From the IMG/VR virus record IMGVR_UViG_3300037185_000069, positions 1 through 28,357 of that record: DNA of 28,357 nucleotides, one strand, 5' to 3'. The position numbers and the translations under genes were made by a program. The notes beneath the pieces are model-generated. The model ran no database searches. It was not told the DNA's origin and saw nothing but the letters and a program-made list of their open reading frames with translations. How positions within the stretch are numbered: position 1 is the stretch's first letter; each line of letters begins with the position of its first letter. This DNA is from a virus. Below are positions 13,557 to 20,973 of this stretch, one piece after another.

Positions 13557-13756
13557 TATCTTGGCCCTGTGCTGTTGGTAACGTCAACGTTAGCTTCAAC
13601 GTTTTTTCGTATGGCCGCAACAATGCTTGACTTTAGTGCTGCTGGATCAAACTTTGTATCGGTGTAAAAATTGAAATCATCAAGCACCGCTAACACATCG
13701 TTGGCGGCAGCCTCATAATTTGCTTGTGATTGTGTAGTTGAAGAAATTGTATTCAT
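13556..13756 (-). CDS. Unknown 66-aa protein, first in its operon
   Basis: A small acidic protein (MNTISSTTQSQANYEAAAND...), helical and not recognised. It starts 6 nt after a consensus -10 box, so the A of its ATG is about where transcription begins. TAATG coupling links it to the zinc-segment protein and then to the P-loop protein. Confidence 0.65.
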   Translation of the reverse strand: MNTISSTTQSQANYEAAANDVLAVLDDFNFYTDTKFDPAALKSSIVAAIRKNVEANVDVTNSTGPR

Positions 13757-13762
13757 GGTGGA

Positions 13763-13790
13763 ATTATACCACCATGAACCACTTAGTCAA
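13763..13790 (-). promoter_or_regulatory. sigma70-type promoter, consensus -10
   Basis: Minus strand: TTGACT (13790-13785), 16 nt, TATAAT (13768-13763), then 6 nt to ATG 13756. Here the GGC before the -35 is missing. A CCACCATG/CATGGTGG repeat flanks the -10. Confidence 0.8.
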
Positions 13791-13794
13791 CTTT

Positions 13795-14385
13795 TTATAG
13801 AAGTCGTTTTGTGTAGTGTTTTCGCCTATCATCTAATAAAACTTCTTCTTTATCATATCTATCTTGACAGAAATCTACTACTTTCTGGCAAATAGAAACA
13901 AAATATTTTTCATTGAAAATGTTTTTTATCCTATTCACATCCTTATGTATCCACTGAATATTTTCTATTGTATAACCTTTTGTGGAGTCAATTCTATCTA
14001 AAGATGCTGTCCATTCTGTATCTGTTCCATACAGAGGAAGGCGAATATCCATTCCTGTCAAATTACATTTCCTATTTTGTTTAAGAAACATCTTGTAAGC
14101 ATCCTCTCTGCTTACAAGATGTTTCATATTCCTTTTCTTTGCGTTCCATTTAATTTTATTCCAGAATACTTCGGGCAATTCTTCCTTATAAATATCCTTT
14201 GTGTGTTTGGCACAATAGACACATTTTGTGCTATATCCTTTTGTTAAATAATATGTCGGCACCTTTGACGTTCTACCACATTTACATTGGCACAACCAAT
14301 ATCTATTGCCTCTTTTATTAGGTAATTGTTTTAATACTGTCCAGTAATTAAATGATTTTCCTTCTAATTTAAAATCGTTTTCCAT
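13795..14385 (-). CDS. HNH homing endonuclease
   Basis: A 196-aa endonuclease. An N-terminal domain (YWTVLKQLPNKRGNRYWLC, CQCKCGRTSKV, CVYCAK) forms a zinc module typical of phage HNH proteins. The HNH-type core has CNLTGMDI, ASLDRIDSTKGYTIENIQWI and HKDVNRIKN, close to the 4957 gene. It sits between the promoter of the 13756 operon and the phosphoesterase gene, and has no leader ORF or start-proximal element that I can see. Confidence 0.88.
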   Translation of the reverse strand: MENDFKLEGKSFNYWTVLKQLPNKRGNRYWLCQCKCGRTSKVPTYYLTKGYSTKCVYCAKHTKDIYKEELPEVFWNKIKWNAKKRNMKHLVSREDAYKMFLKQNRKCNLTGMDIRLPLYGTDTEWTASLDRIDSTKGYTIENIQWIHKDVNRIKNIFNEKYFVSICQKVVDFCQDRYDKEEVLLDDRRKHYTKRLL

Positions 14386-14433
14386 AAATGTACATAGTGC
14401 CCATTATAGGAAAAGAATTAAAAACTTAATGAA

Positions 14434-14464
14434 TAGTGGCTATTTTTTATGGTGATCGCCACTA
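14434..14464. repeat. Inverted repeat at the end of the phosphoesterase gene
   Basis: TAGTGGC (14434-14440) and GCCACTA (14458-14464) are perfect 7-nt arms over the stop codon region. A T-rich stretch follows on the minus strand only after several bases, so it is at best a weak terminator. Confidence 0.35.
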
Positions 14465-15135
14465 ACGAATATGGATTTTTTATTCATTATAGCTAATACT
14501 TCGCTCGTGGATAAAGGTTTTGAAAAACCATCCCATCCAACATCTAAAATTTTAGATTGTAAATTATCAGCCTGTGAGAAAGGTAAGCCATAGTGAGAAT
14601 GGCCACAAACCATTTTCGCACCATCGCTCATATGGTTAAATACGTGAACAGGATAATGTGAAACACAGAAGTAGTGGCCATCCACACTGATTTCAGCGTA
14701 GTTTCCAAGCAACACTACGTTCTTGTAGCGGAAAGGATAAACTTCAATTTCTTCTGCCGGAGTCCATCCGTCAAGGGGGGCAGAAAATGCTTCACTATTG
14801 GCCTTCAAAGCCTTATCAAGTTCCCTGCGATAGACTTTCCACAGCGGGTTGTTGTGGTTACCCCAAAGCATGAAGATGGTTTGACACTGAATTCTTGCTA
14901 ACAAGCTGTTCAGGCCATTTTCCTCAGTGTTGAGACAAAAATCGCCAAGGTGGATAAGAATGTCGCCGGGGCGAACAATCTCATTGATTTTGTTGATAAC
15001 AAAACTGGTATGCTCTTCGGAACTCTTGTGTCCTCTGACTTCATACACAAAATCTCTGTTGTGGTTTAGGTGGGTATCTGATACCCAGTAAACCTTCTGG
15101 TTGTCAGTTTGTTTGAGTTTTAGCACTCTATTCAT
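14440..15135 (-). CDS. Calcineurin-like metallophosphoesterase
   Basis: A 231-aa metallophosphoesterase. All core metal motifs are present in order: SDTH (19-22), GDF (64-66), GNHN (92-95), SHYP near 159 and GHSH near 175. The fold cleaves phosphomonoesters or diesters with two metal ions. Phage relatives act on nucleotides or RNA ends, but the substrate cannot be read here. ATG 15135 lies inside the previous gene (8-nt overlap), so it is translated with the small gene upstream from promoter 15281-15308. Confidence 0.9.
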   Translation of the reverse strand: MNRVLKLKQTDNQKVYWVSDTHLNHNRDFVYEVRGHKSSEEHTSFVINKINEIVRPGDILIHLGDFCLNTEENGLNSLLARIQCQTIFMLWGNHNNPLWKVYRRELDKALKANSEAFSAPLDGWTPAEEIEVYPFRYKNVVLLGNYAEISVDGHYFCVSHYPVHVFNHMSDGAKMVCGHSHYGLPFSQADNLQSKILDVGWDGFSKPLSTSEVLAIMNKKSIFVSGDHHKK

Positions 15136-15271
15136 TGTATCCGTTTCTGTAAGCCCTGTGCTTACTTCTATTTTTGTTTTTGTTAAATGGGTTTCGATAA
15201 GGCTTTTTCAACCTTTTATCGTTGCTACCTAATTGGTAGGCTTTTATGATGGCTTCAGACTCTTTGCTCAT
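15128..15271 (-). CDS. Small basic protein resembling ribosome modulation factor
   Basis: A 47-aa, strongly basic protein. The pattern AYQLGxxD...KPYRNPF...HRAYRNGYNE recalls the two short helices of ribosome modulation factor (RMF: RGYQAG...CPY...WLGGWRE), which is known to dimerise 70S ribosomes. The match is short, so this is tentative. It starts 9 nt after a promoter -10 and overlaps the phosphoesterase start by 8 nt. Confidence 0.5.
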   Translation of the reverse strand: MSKESEAIIKAYQLGSNDKRLKKPYRNPFNKNKNRSKHRAYRNGYNE

Positions 15272-15280
15272 CTTCTATCT

Positions 15281-15308
15281 ATGATACTACAACTACATAA
15301 AAAGTCAA
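15281..15308 (-). promoter_or_regulatory. sigma70-type promoter for the RMF-like/phosphoesterase operon
   Basis: Minus strand: TTGACT (15308-15303), 16 nt, TATCAT (15286-15281), then 9 nt to ATG 15271. Preceded by GGGC. Confidence 0.75.
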
Positions 15309-15334
15309 GCCCTTGACATTTTATTTGTAATCGG

Positions 15335-15487
15335 TTATATTTATAGCTTCCAAAATAAAACCACTGGTGAAGTTTTTACTGGAACGCAATATCATTTTAG
15401 AAAAAACATAGCCTTGGTGGATATGTATGTAATCTTGTGACCGGAAAGCGAAAATCTCACAAAAATTGGATATTACTTGCTAAGTAA
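15335..15487 (+). pseudogene. Remnant of a homing-endonuclease C-terminal domain
   Basis: Plus-strand translation gives IYSFQNKTTGEVFTGTQYHF and RKNIALVDM in one frame, then, after a frame change near 15425-15430, NLVTGKRKSHKNWILLAK and a stop at 15485-15487. The first part matches IYNFININTQEKFSGTRYEFR of the GIY-YIG protein at 2588-3268, and the second has the usual ending of this NUMOD-type domain. No catalytic domain is left. Its stop overlaps the 3' end of the exonuclease gene by 15 nt, the same tail-to-tail placement as the intact copy against dCMP deaminase. Confidence 0.65.
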
Positions 15488-16081
15488 TAATTCTCTCAAT
15501 TTTAGGAAAACCTGAAAAGTAAGTTTGGTATCGTATTCAGCAGAATGACATTCGTTTTCATCCACCGGCACATCAAAGTATTTAGCGATGGAAGTCAAAC
15601 TTCCACTTACAGACTCAGGAAACAAATCACAAGCCTTTAGGAATTGACATACCGCTGAGGTATCCAGCTTCCTGTAAGAAGTGAAAATTTCCCAAGTAGC
15701 CTTGTTCATCAGGTGATAGCAAATCCACTCAACGTCGCCGTAAACTCCGTGGCCAACGATAGTAGCTTTGTTACTAGCATTTTCAGTTCTTGTTCCACCT
15801 GACTGGGGAACGCCGATGCCAGTAATTGATTGAAGCCACTTGTAAAGCTTGGTGCCGGCTTCCTTGTAGGTAATCGCTTTGATATCGTGAACAACAAGGT
15901 CAATCTTGTTGACATTCATCGCTTCAGCACAAACCCGATAAATGCCGTCGTCTGGCTTCAAATACAGGTAAAGGTCGCCGATAACGTTAAAGGCGTCGTC
16001 TGTAGCCATCAAATAGAGGGTAAGTAGAGAATATTTCTCCCTTTCCAGACCGCCCATTTCATTATCTAAGAAAATATACAT
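15473..16081 (-). CDS. DEDDh 3'-5' exonuclease
   Basis: A 202-aa exonuclease of the DnaQ/RNase T type. Catalytic acids are visible: DNE (Asp6, Glu8) for motif I, GHGVYGDVEWI for motif II, and HSAEYD (His179, Asp184) for motif III of the DEDDh class. Such small phage enzymes degrade or trim DNA or RNA. ATG 16081 is chosen over TTG 16087 because the promoter -10 ends 6 nt before it. It is alone in its transcription unit. Confidence 0.85.
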   Translation of the reverse strand: MYIFLDNEMGGLEREKYSLLTLYLMATDDAFNVIGDLYLYLKPDDGIYRVCAEAMNVNKIDLVVHDIKAITYKEAGTKLYKWLQSITGIGVPQSGGTRTENASNKATIVGHGVYGDVEWICYHLMNKATWEIFTSYRKLDTSAVCQFLKACDLFPESVSGSLTSIAKYFDVPVDENECHSAEYDTKLTFQVFLKLRELLLSK

Positions 16082-16087
16082 TAGCAA

Positions 16088-16115
16088 ATATTACCACACA
16101 ATAAAAAAAAGTCAA
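16088..16115 (-). promoter_or_regulatory. sigma70-type promoter for the exonuclease
   Basis: Minus strand: TTGACT (16115-16110), 16 nt, TAATAT (16093-16088), then 6 nt to ATG 16081. Confidence 0.78.
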
Positions 16116-16151
16116 GCCTCATATTTTATTGCCGTTTCTACTTTTTTGTTT

Positions 16152-16159
16152 ATACTTAT
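16152..16159 (+). promoter_or_regulatory. ATACTTAT start-proximal element
   Basis: Plus-strand ATACTTAT, 4 nt before ATG 16164 of leader copy A. It shares flanking bases with copy B. Confidence 0.5.
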
Positions 16160-16163
16160 ATGT

Positions 16164-16319
16164 ATGGGCAGAAAACTAATATACAAAACAAATGAAGAGC
16201 AACTTGAAGCCAGACGAAAAAGACAATTGCGGTATTACTACCGAAACAGCGAAATCCTCAAACGAAAGCGAATGGAAAGATACTGGAAAAATAAAAGAGA
16301 GAAAGCGAAGAAAGTATAG
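16164..16319 (+). CDS. 51-codon basic leader ORF (copy A)
   Basis: ATG 16164 (MGRKLIYKTNEEQLEARRKR...) to TAG 16317-16319. It aligns gap-free over all 51 codons with copies B and C. The LAGLIDADG gene continues in the +1 frame exactly where this ORF stops: skipping one base at the end would join ...KAKK to YSKINLNYF. The pair could thus be a former or conditional fusion. Confidence 0.65.
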   Translation: MGRKLIYKTNEEQLEARRKRQLRYYYRNSEILKRKRMERYWKNKREKAKKV

Positions 16320-16971
16320 CAAAATAAACTTAAATTATTTTGAGGATATAGATACTGATGAAAAAGCATATTTTCTTGGTCTTTTAGCCTCTGACGGTAA
16401 CATTTCAAAATATTCTATTAGAATATCTTTACAAGAAAAAGATGGATATATTTTAGAAAAATATTCAAACAGAATAGTAGGCGAAAATTGTATAAAACTA
16501 TACAAAACTAATCACGGAACGACTACTAGTAATTTTAGAGTTACCAGCCGGAAAATGGTCAGCGATATAAGTAAATGGGGTATCCTACCAAACAAAACTT
16601 TTTATTTAGATATACCTATAGAGACATTCAGCGAAACTTTATTCAAGTCATTTTTATTAGGATTAACGGATGGTGATGGCTCTATATACTATAGCACCAC
16701 TCACAAAAAATATACATATTTAACATATAAGCTTTGTTGTGTTGACCCTCTATGCTCGAAAATAATTAATCGCCTTCAATCTTATTTTTCAGACATTAAA
16801 ATGCAAAATAATGTAATTCAATGTAATAATAATAAGCAAATTAAAGAAATTAGGATAGGAAAACAAAAAAGCGTTATTGACTTCCTTAGTTGGATTTATG
16901 ATACAAAATTAGATATATTTTTACAAAGGAAAAAAGAAAAATATACCAACTTTATTCGTAATCTTCCCTAG
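16192..16971 (+). CDS. LAGLIDADG homing endonuclease
   Basis: The frame is open from 16192 (ATG), but the first 40 codons are the leader ORF read out of frame. Family-like sequence starts at YSKINLNYFEDIDTDEKAYF (about 16312). Two LAGLIDADG helices are present: AYFLGLLASDGNI and SFLLGLTDGDGSI, each with its catalytic Asp, so it is a monomeric two-motif enzyme. It lies antisense between the exonuclease and ligase genes and overlaps the ligase 3' end by 20 nt. The start codon is unresolved: frameshift from the leader, or ATG 16192. Confidence 0.85.
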   Translation: MKSNLKPDEKDNCGITTETAKSSNESEWKDTGKIKERKRRKYSKINLNYFEDIDTDEKAYFLGLLASDGNISKYSIRISLQEKDGYILEKYSNRIVGENCIKLYKTNHGTTTSNFRVTSRKMVSDISKWGILPNKTFYLDIPIETFSETLFKSFLLGLTDGDGSIYYSTTHKKYTYLTYKLCCVDPLCSKIINRLQSYFSDIKMQNNVIQCNNNKQIKEIRIGKQKSVIDFLSWIYDTKLDIFLQRKKEKYTNFIRNLP

Positions 16972-18097
16972 CCCAAGCAACTATCACTGGAAAACGAGGA
17001 ATACCATCTCCTGTGAGATTTTGAAAACGCACCGTAGCAGATTTTCCAATATAATCACTTTTATTTCTTAAAATCTCTTTATATTGGTCCTCATTACCAC
17101 GAGCATTTGAGTCGAAAGTTTTTCCATTATCCATTTGAAGTTTAGCATATCCCATCATACCACTTCTATTGCCTATACCCTCAACAATATCAACAACCTT
17201 CGCTTCTATATCTGTAAACAATTTATATTTTAGTAAATTTTTACTCCTTTTATTTTCATAAAGACCATCAGGAGTATTTATCATAGCACCCTCAAATCCG
17301 TGTTGGAGCCATTCTTGTAGAGCCTTTTCTATTTCGGCTTCACTATAAACTAATTTATGAATACAAAGCCTAATCCATTTATTATCTCTGAAATTTTCAA
17401 TAATTAGTTTTTTCAGGTTTTTATAGCGATTGGAAAAATCGCCACCAATAGACGGACAATCAAAAATCCAATATTGAAGTGCCTCAGCATCTTTTATATC
17501 CTCAGGAGAAGGTTTCGTTTTCTTAGCCAAAGAAATCAACTTCTCAAAATCGGCACTTAACGTATGCGTATAAATCTCACCATCCAAAATAAGATTTTTA
17601 TCAGCAATAAAAAGCTTCTGTAATTCTTTACCAATATGGGGAAAAGAAATAAATCTTTTACCATTACGGGAAAAACAGCCATCCTTAGTGAATACACAGC
17701 GAACGCCGTCGAGTTTTGGACTAATCCAAACGCCTTTCGATAGATCTACCTTATCCTTATAATCCAACCACTTGTGAGCTAATACAGGCTGGAAATACTG
17801 AAAGCTATCAACGTCTTTGACGTTATCGAAATAGCCAGTCTCACGTTGCTTCTTGTATTTAGCTTTGACTTCCTTGGTGGCTTGGTCAACTGCCGTGGTT
17901 TCGTTAGCTTGTCCAACGTTCTTAGGGTCAGCAGTCGTCCACTCTGTAATAATAAATTGCCCACCTTGAGTTCCTGAATGTGTTCGGTATTGAGCATTAT
18001 CTTGTTCCATAAACCACACTCTTATTTTGCCTTTAGTATCACGGCTATAAAGAGGTAGATATGTTCGTTTTACACTCAAATCGAAGAAATTATTCAT
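16952..18097 (-). CDS. ATP-dependent DNA ligase with N-terminal WGR-like domain
   Basis: A 381-aa ligase. Residues 1-90 (YSRDTKGKIRVWFMEQDN... EVKAKYKKQRETGY) resemble a WGR domain, which binds nicked or damaged DNA. The adenylation domain has motif I PKLDGVR with the AMP-accepting Lys128, motif III LDGEIY (171-176), IIIa YWIFDCPS, motif IV FEGAMI (268-273) and motif V LLKYK (288-292). The OB domain completes the C-terminus (GSATVRFQNLT equivalent, ending in a conserved FPV). It seals nicks during phage replication or repair. It converges with the LAGLIDADG gene. Confidence 0.92.
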   Translation of the reverse strand: MNNFFDLSVKRTYLPLYSRDTKGKIRVWFMEQDNAQYRTHSGTQGGQFIITEWTTADPKNVGQANETTAVDQATKEVKAKYKKQRETGYFDNVKDVDSFQYFQPVLAHKWLDYKDKVDLSKGVWISPKLDGVRCVFTKDGCFSRNGKRFISFPHIGKELQKLFIADKNLILDGEIYTHTLSADFEKLISLAKKTKPSPEDIKDAEALQYWIFDCPSIGGDFSNRYKNLKKLIIENFRDNKWIRLCIHKLVYSEAEIEKALQEWLQHGFEGAMINTPDGLYENKRSKNLLKYKLFTDIEAKVVDIVEGIGNRSGMMGYAKLQMDNGKTFDSNARGNEDQYKEILRNKSDYIGKSATVRFQNLTGDGIPRFPVIVAWAREDYE

Positions 18098-18130
18098 ATA
18101 AGAAATTGCGGGTGGAGATTGTGTAGTTGA

Positions 18131-18316
18131 TTACTTTCCAATTTGACGCAAACGTTGATCTCCAATGCCTACATTTCGCCCCTTGCCATCAACAGTTCTG
18201 TTGCTGCTAGCAATATAACGAGCAACATTGTGTCCTTTGCCATCAAGCATCACACCATTGACTTGACGAGCAATTAGATGGCCTTTTCCGTCAATTATTG
18301 TTTTGTTTTTATCCAT
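18131..18316 (-). CDS. Small protein with three DGKG repeats
   Basis: A 61-aa basic protein built from three copies of a 9-14 residue unit: IDGKGHLIAR, LDGKGHNVAR and VDGKGRNVG. The function is unknown; short Gly-containing loops of this kind could bind nucleotide or metal. ATG 18316 is chosen because a consensus -10 ends 9 nt upstream. It ends shortly before the ligase start, so the ligase may be in the same operon. Confidence 0.65.
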   Translation of the reverse strand: MDKNKTIIDGKGHLIARQVNGVMLDGKGHNVARYIASSNRTVDGKGRNVGIGDQRLRQIGK

Positions 18317-18325
18317 AATGTAATA

Positions 18326-18353
18326 ATTATACTGCACCTTATCAAAAAGTCAA
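18326..18353 (-). promoter_or_regulatory. sigma70-type promoter, consensus -10
   Basis: Minus strand: TTGACT (18353-18348), 16 nt, TATAAT (18331-18326), then 9 nt to ATG 18316. It has the full extended form GGGGGC before the -35. Confidence 0.85.
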
Positions 18354-18581
18354 GCCCCCACCTTTGCTTCCTTTCAAAATAACTTTTAGTAGTTTATCAA
18401 GATTGAAAAGCATATCCATCAGTTGTTGCGATGAAGCGTTACCTTCCTTAGCTTCTTTTTCCCATTTCTCAAAAGTAAAACGAAGTGTCAAAAAATCGCA
18501 ACCGCCATTTCCATTGATAGCCATATCAATATCCATCAACGCCTGTGATGGTTTAGACGGAATAAATTTGTCGTCTGCCAT
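18342..18581 (-). CDS. Unknown 79-aa helical protein
   Basis: A mostly helical protein (MADDKFIPSKPSQALMDIDM..., SSQQLMDMLFNLDKLLKVIL), family not recognised. Its last codons contain the -35 of the next promoter. It follows the 18586 gene by 4 nt and ends that operon. Confidence 0.6.
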   Translation of the reverse strand: MADDKFIPSKPSQALMDIDMAINGNGGCDFLTLRFTFEKWEKEAKEGNASSQQLMDMLFNLDKLLKVILKGSKGGGLTF

Positions 18582-18585
18582 AAAT

Positions 18586-18804
18586 TTATTTGTATTTGTT
18601 TAGAACGTTCGATATTGCCATGCTATATGTTTTTGCTACACTCTCACAGCTTTTGATTTGATAAAGCGTATCCTCTATGAACTTCTTATCTTCAGCACTA
18701 ATCTGTTTAGATAAGTTATCTTCCAAGACAAGCGTATTCACTTCGGATACTTGAGTTTTGCCTTCTTGCCTTTGGCTATTATTGGAAGTGCTGTTGCCTA
18801 TCAC
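18586..18804 (-). CDS. Small unknown protein, start uncertain
   Basis: The frame is open from 18939, but the first 25 codons lie inside the methyltransferase gene. The best in-frame start is GTG 18804. A 15-codon ORF (GTG 18848, reading VNIYVSEEIKAKIFM) ends in TGA overlapping that GTG and itself follows an ATACTTAT element by 5 nt, so it may be a leader peptide or the true N-terminus in another frame. The product is acidic and helical (ISAEDKKFIEDTLYQIKSC) and of unknown function. Confidence 0.5.
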   Translation of the reverse strand: MIGNSTSNNSQRQEGKTQVSEVNTLVLEDNLSKQISAEDKKFIEDTLYQIKSCESVAKTYSMAISNVLNKYK

Positions 18805-18853
18805 ATAAATATTTTTGCTTTTATTTCTTCTGATACATAGATATTCACTTAGA

Positions 18854-18861
18854 ATAAGTAT
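18854..18861 (-). promoter_or_regulatory. ATACTTAT start-proximal element
   Basis: Minus-strand ATACTTAT just after the methyltransferase stop, 5 nt before GTG 18848. Confidence 0.4.
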
Positions 18862-19712
18862 CAGGTTTTTTCCATATCGGCAAGCTTCACGACTTGTAGC
18901 TCTGGTTTTTTCAAGCTGCAATGGAATGTAAAGGAACAATCAAACGTCCTTTGAGAAACTGAAATGATAAAGAAATGTTTGGACAAATCCGCTTCAAGTT
19001 CTTCCACCGTCTGAACTTCCGTATATTGCCCATAGTGACAGGCGTAGTATCTTCCGTTGTCCTTACACCTGAAGCCTTTCACCCTTGAAATAGGAATGTC
19101 AGCTATTGTCGTAACGGTGAATATGCCGAAATCAGGGTAGAGAAGCTTTTCGATTTGTTCATAGTAATGGCGTCTTTGTTTGATTGACAAATGCTGGAAC
19201 ACATTACACGACACCACCAAACCAAACTTGCTGGCAGCTATATTGGGGGGTAGGGTGGAGCCATCCTCTCCCACCTGATAGACGCCTGATACTTTAGGAT
19301 AAACGTCAACGCCTGCGTAAACAAGCTTGGTTTCCTTTTCAACGTATTCCTTTAGCATACCATAACCGGCACCAATATCCAACAATGGCATACCTTGGCA
19401 ATTCCTATACAAGAGAACATAACTGAGGGCATTCAGACTACAGGCCAAGCCAAAATTCTTCTCATTCACTGTCTGCTTTGTCTGTTCCTTTGTAACGCCA
19501 AAGGCAATGGCATCCTTAGCTAGTTCAGGGTTTTTCTCAATGTATTCCCAAAAGGAACAGCTATTGATATTATCGGGCGACAACAGGTCTATTTCTTGCT
19601 GGGTCAATCCACGTTTACTTACATCAATCTTGTAATCCATGTAGGATTTTAGGTCAAGGATTTTGTAATTGCCTTCAATGATTTCCTTGAACTGGTCTAT
19701 TTGCGTTATCAT
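18861..19712 (-). CDS. Class I SAM-dependent methyltransferase
   Basis: A 283-aa protein with a Rossmann-fold methyltransferase core. Motif I LLDIGAGYG (110-118) binds SAM, YAGVDVYP gives the acidic end of strand 2, and FGLVVSCNVFQHL matches motif IV/post-motif. The first 100 residues are a helical cap. There is no DPPY/NPPY motif, so a DNA amino-methyltransferase is unlikely; a small-molecule, sugar or protein substrate fits better. The start overlaps the upstream coiled-coil gene by 38 nt. Confidence 0.82.
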   Translation of the reverse strand: MITQIDQFKEIIEGNYKILDLKSYMDYKIDVSKRGLTQQEIDLLSPDNINSCSFWEYIEKNPELAKDAIAFGVTKEQTKQTVNEKNFGLACSLNALSYVLLYRNCQGMPLLDIGAGYGMLKEYVEKETKLVYAGVDVYPKVSGVYQVGEDGSTLPPNIAASKFGLVVSCNVFQHLSIKQRRHYYEQIEKLLYPDFGIFTVTTIADIPISRVKGFRCKDNGRYYACHYGQYTEVQTVEELEADLSKHFFIISVSQRTFDCSFTFHCSLKKPELQVVKLADMEKT

Positions 19713-19917
19713 AATTGTTTAATTTGTCGGTAAATAGCTGTTTGCGGTCCATGAGCCTCTTTAGATAGGGTAGTCCATACTTCTTCAACTTATCGGGCGG
19801 GTAATTCTCTATGCACCTATAGTAGCCTTCTATTTCAGCATCTAACCGCTGAATACAATGCTTCAACTCTGGTTTGGTCAGAGTGTCAATCTTCTTGAGT
19901 GCCTTATAGATTGTCAT
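19675..19917 (-). CDS. Unknown 80-aa helical protein
   Basis: A helical protein with charged repeats (LTKPELKHCIQRLDAEIEGY, then YRCIENYPPDKLKKYG). The family is not recognised. It follows ThyX by 20 nt and overlaps the methyltransferase start by 38 nt, so the three are likely one operon. Confidence 0.6.
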   Translation of the reverse strand: MTIYKALKKIDTLTKPELKHCIQRLDAEIEGYYRCIENYPPDKLKKYGLPYLKRLMDRKQLFTDKLNNYDNANRPVQGNH

Positions 19918-19937
19918 GTTTTATTTTTAATGGATTA

Positions 19938-20663
19938 TTATTCAACTAATTTCCATTTATATTTTTCATACGCTTCTATGGTCCACGGATATAATTGCTT
20001 AGCAATTTCAAGCATTGCTTTTGCGTATTCTCTTATTTCCAATTGCGCATGTTCCTCAATACGAAGGCTAAAAAATCTTGTTAAATTGTTAAGGTCCCAG
20101 TTGGAATATATTTCAGTATAAAGATTTTGTGGAAGCAACATTCTAGCCATTTCTTTTGACACACCAATATCTAATAATTGTTTATATAATTGATATGATT
20201 TTTTACAGTGGTGAGATAAAGCTGATGATATATCAAAATAATCTACTAGAACGCCATCATAATTGTAAATAGGTATTTCTTTTTTGCTCAAATCTTCATC
20301 ATTATTACTTCCTTGTTTATTTTTCGTATCTTGTTTTCGCCACTCTTTTGGAATATAAAACTCATCCACCATTTCAGTATATCTAGCAGATACTTGATTT
20401 AGTCGTTGGGTTCTATGCCTCACCATTTGTCCTTGGACAAATAAAGGCAATTTTATATTATACGTTATTGAAACTTGTTCAAAGGGCGAAGTATGTTTGT
20501 TCTTCCAAAGATATGCCAACAGCTTTTTATCTTGGTCGTCCCCTTTAGAGGGCGACTTGTAAGAAATCCTAGCTGCCTCACAGATTCTCTCATCACTGCC
20601 CATGTGGTCAATGTAACGGACATAGCCGTGGTCCAAAACGTTTACTGTATAGCCTTTTTCCAT
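19938..20663 (-). CDS. thyX: Flavin-dependent thymidylate synthase
   Basis: A 241-aa ThyX, which methylates dUMP to dTMP using FAD and methylene-tetrahydrofolate. The signature RHRTQRLNQVSARY (82-95) carries the RHRxxSxxxxSxR(Y) flavin/dUMP site, with Arg at the first Ser position. SPFEQVSITYNI and LPQNLYTEIYSNWDLNNL complete the family core. A longer insert than usual (KQDTKNKQGSNNDED) follows the signature. Together with the dCMP deaminase at 2078 it forms a dTMP-making route. A TACAAT box lies 5 nt before ATG 20663, but no clear -35 is seen. Confidence 0.94.
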   Translation of the reverse strand: MEKGYTVNVLDHGYVRYIDHMGSDERICEAARISYKSPSKGDDQDKKLLAYLWKNKHTSPFEQVSITYNIKLPLFVQGQMVRHRTQRLNQVSARYTEMVDEFYIPKEWRKQDTKNKQGSNNDEDLSKKEIPIYNYDGVLVDYFDISSALSHHCKKSYQLYKQLLDIGVSKEMARMLLPQNLYTEIYSNWDLNNLTRFFSLRIEEHAQLEIREYAKAMLEIAKQLYPWTIEAYEKYKWKLVE

Positions 20664-20675
20664 TATCTATTGTAT

Positions 20676-20825
20676 CTAACTAACACTGGCCAATTCTTGT
20701 AAAAGGCTGTAGAGTGTAGAGTCTTGAAAGTCGTCAAGCGATGCCAACAGTAGAATGGCCATCGGTATAACGGTGATTATACAGAAAGCGAACAGCCCAA
20801 GGATTGCTATTTTCTTGTATTTCAT
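20676..20825 (-). CDS. Small single-pass membrane protein, 49 aa
   Basis: ATG 20825 to TAG 20676. The product MKYKKIAILGLFAFCIITVI is followed by more hydrophobic residues (PMAILLLASLDD), so it is a membrane-anchored peptide with a short tail. It starts 8 nt after a consensus -10 box and lies 12 nt upstream of thyX, with which it is likely transcribed. The function is unknown. Confidence 0.65.
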   Translation of the reverse strand: MKYKKIAILGLFAFCIITVIPMAILLLASLDDFQDSTLYSLLQELASVS

Positions 20826-20833
20826 CTACCCAT

Positions 20834-20861
20834 ATTATATATGACAAAGGGTAGAAGTCAA
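20834..20861 (-). promoter_or_regulatory. sigma70-type promoter for the membrane peptide/thyX operon
   Basis: Minus strand: TTGACT (20861-20856), 16 nt, TATAAT (20839-20834), then 8 nt to ATG 20825. Confidence 0.85.
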
Positions 20862-20865
20862 GCCC

Positions 20866-20973
20866 TCACCACGTAATCTTTTCGCCACGCATTTCTTGAC
20901 CATCGCGTATGTCGCTAAGAACCGTGACAAATCCACGGTTCAAATACTCAGCAATCACATCGCCGTGGCACAT
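20866..20973 (-). CDS. Possible 35-aa ORF
   Basis: ATG 20973 to TGA 20866 reads MCHGDVIAEYLNRGFVTVLS and 15 more residues. The composition looks coding and it fills the gap before the next promoter. It overlaps the zinc-protein gene by 19 nt in another frame. It could be a separate small gene, or a detached C-terminus of the upstream gene after a frameshift. Confidence 0.4.
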   Translation of the reverse strand: MCHGDVIAEYLNRGFVTVLSDIRDGQEMRGEKITW

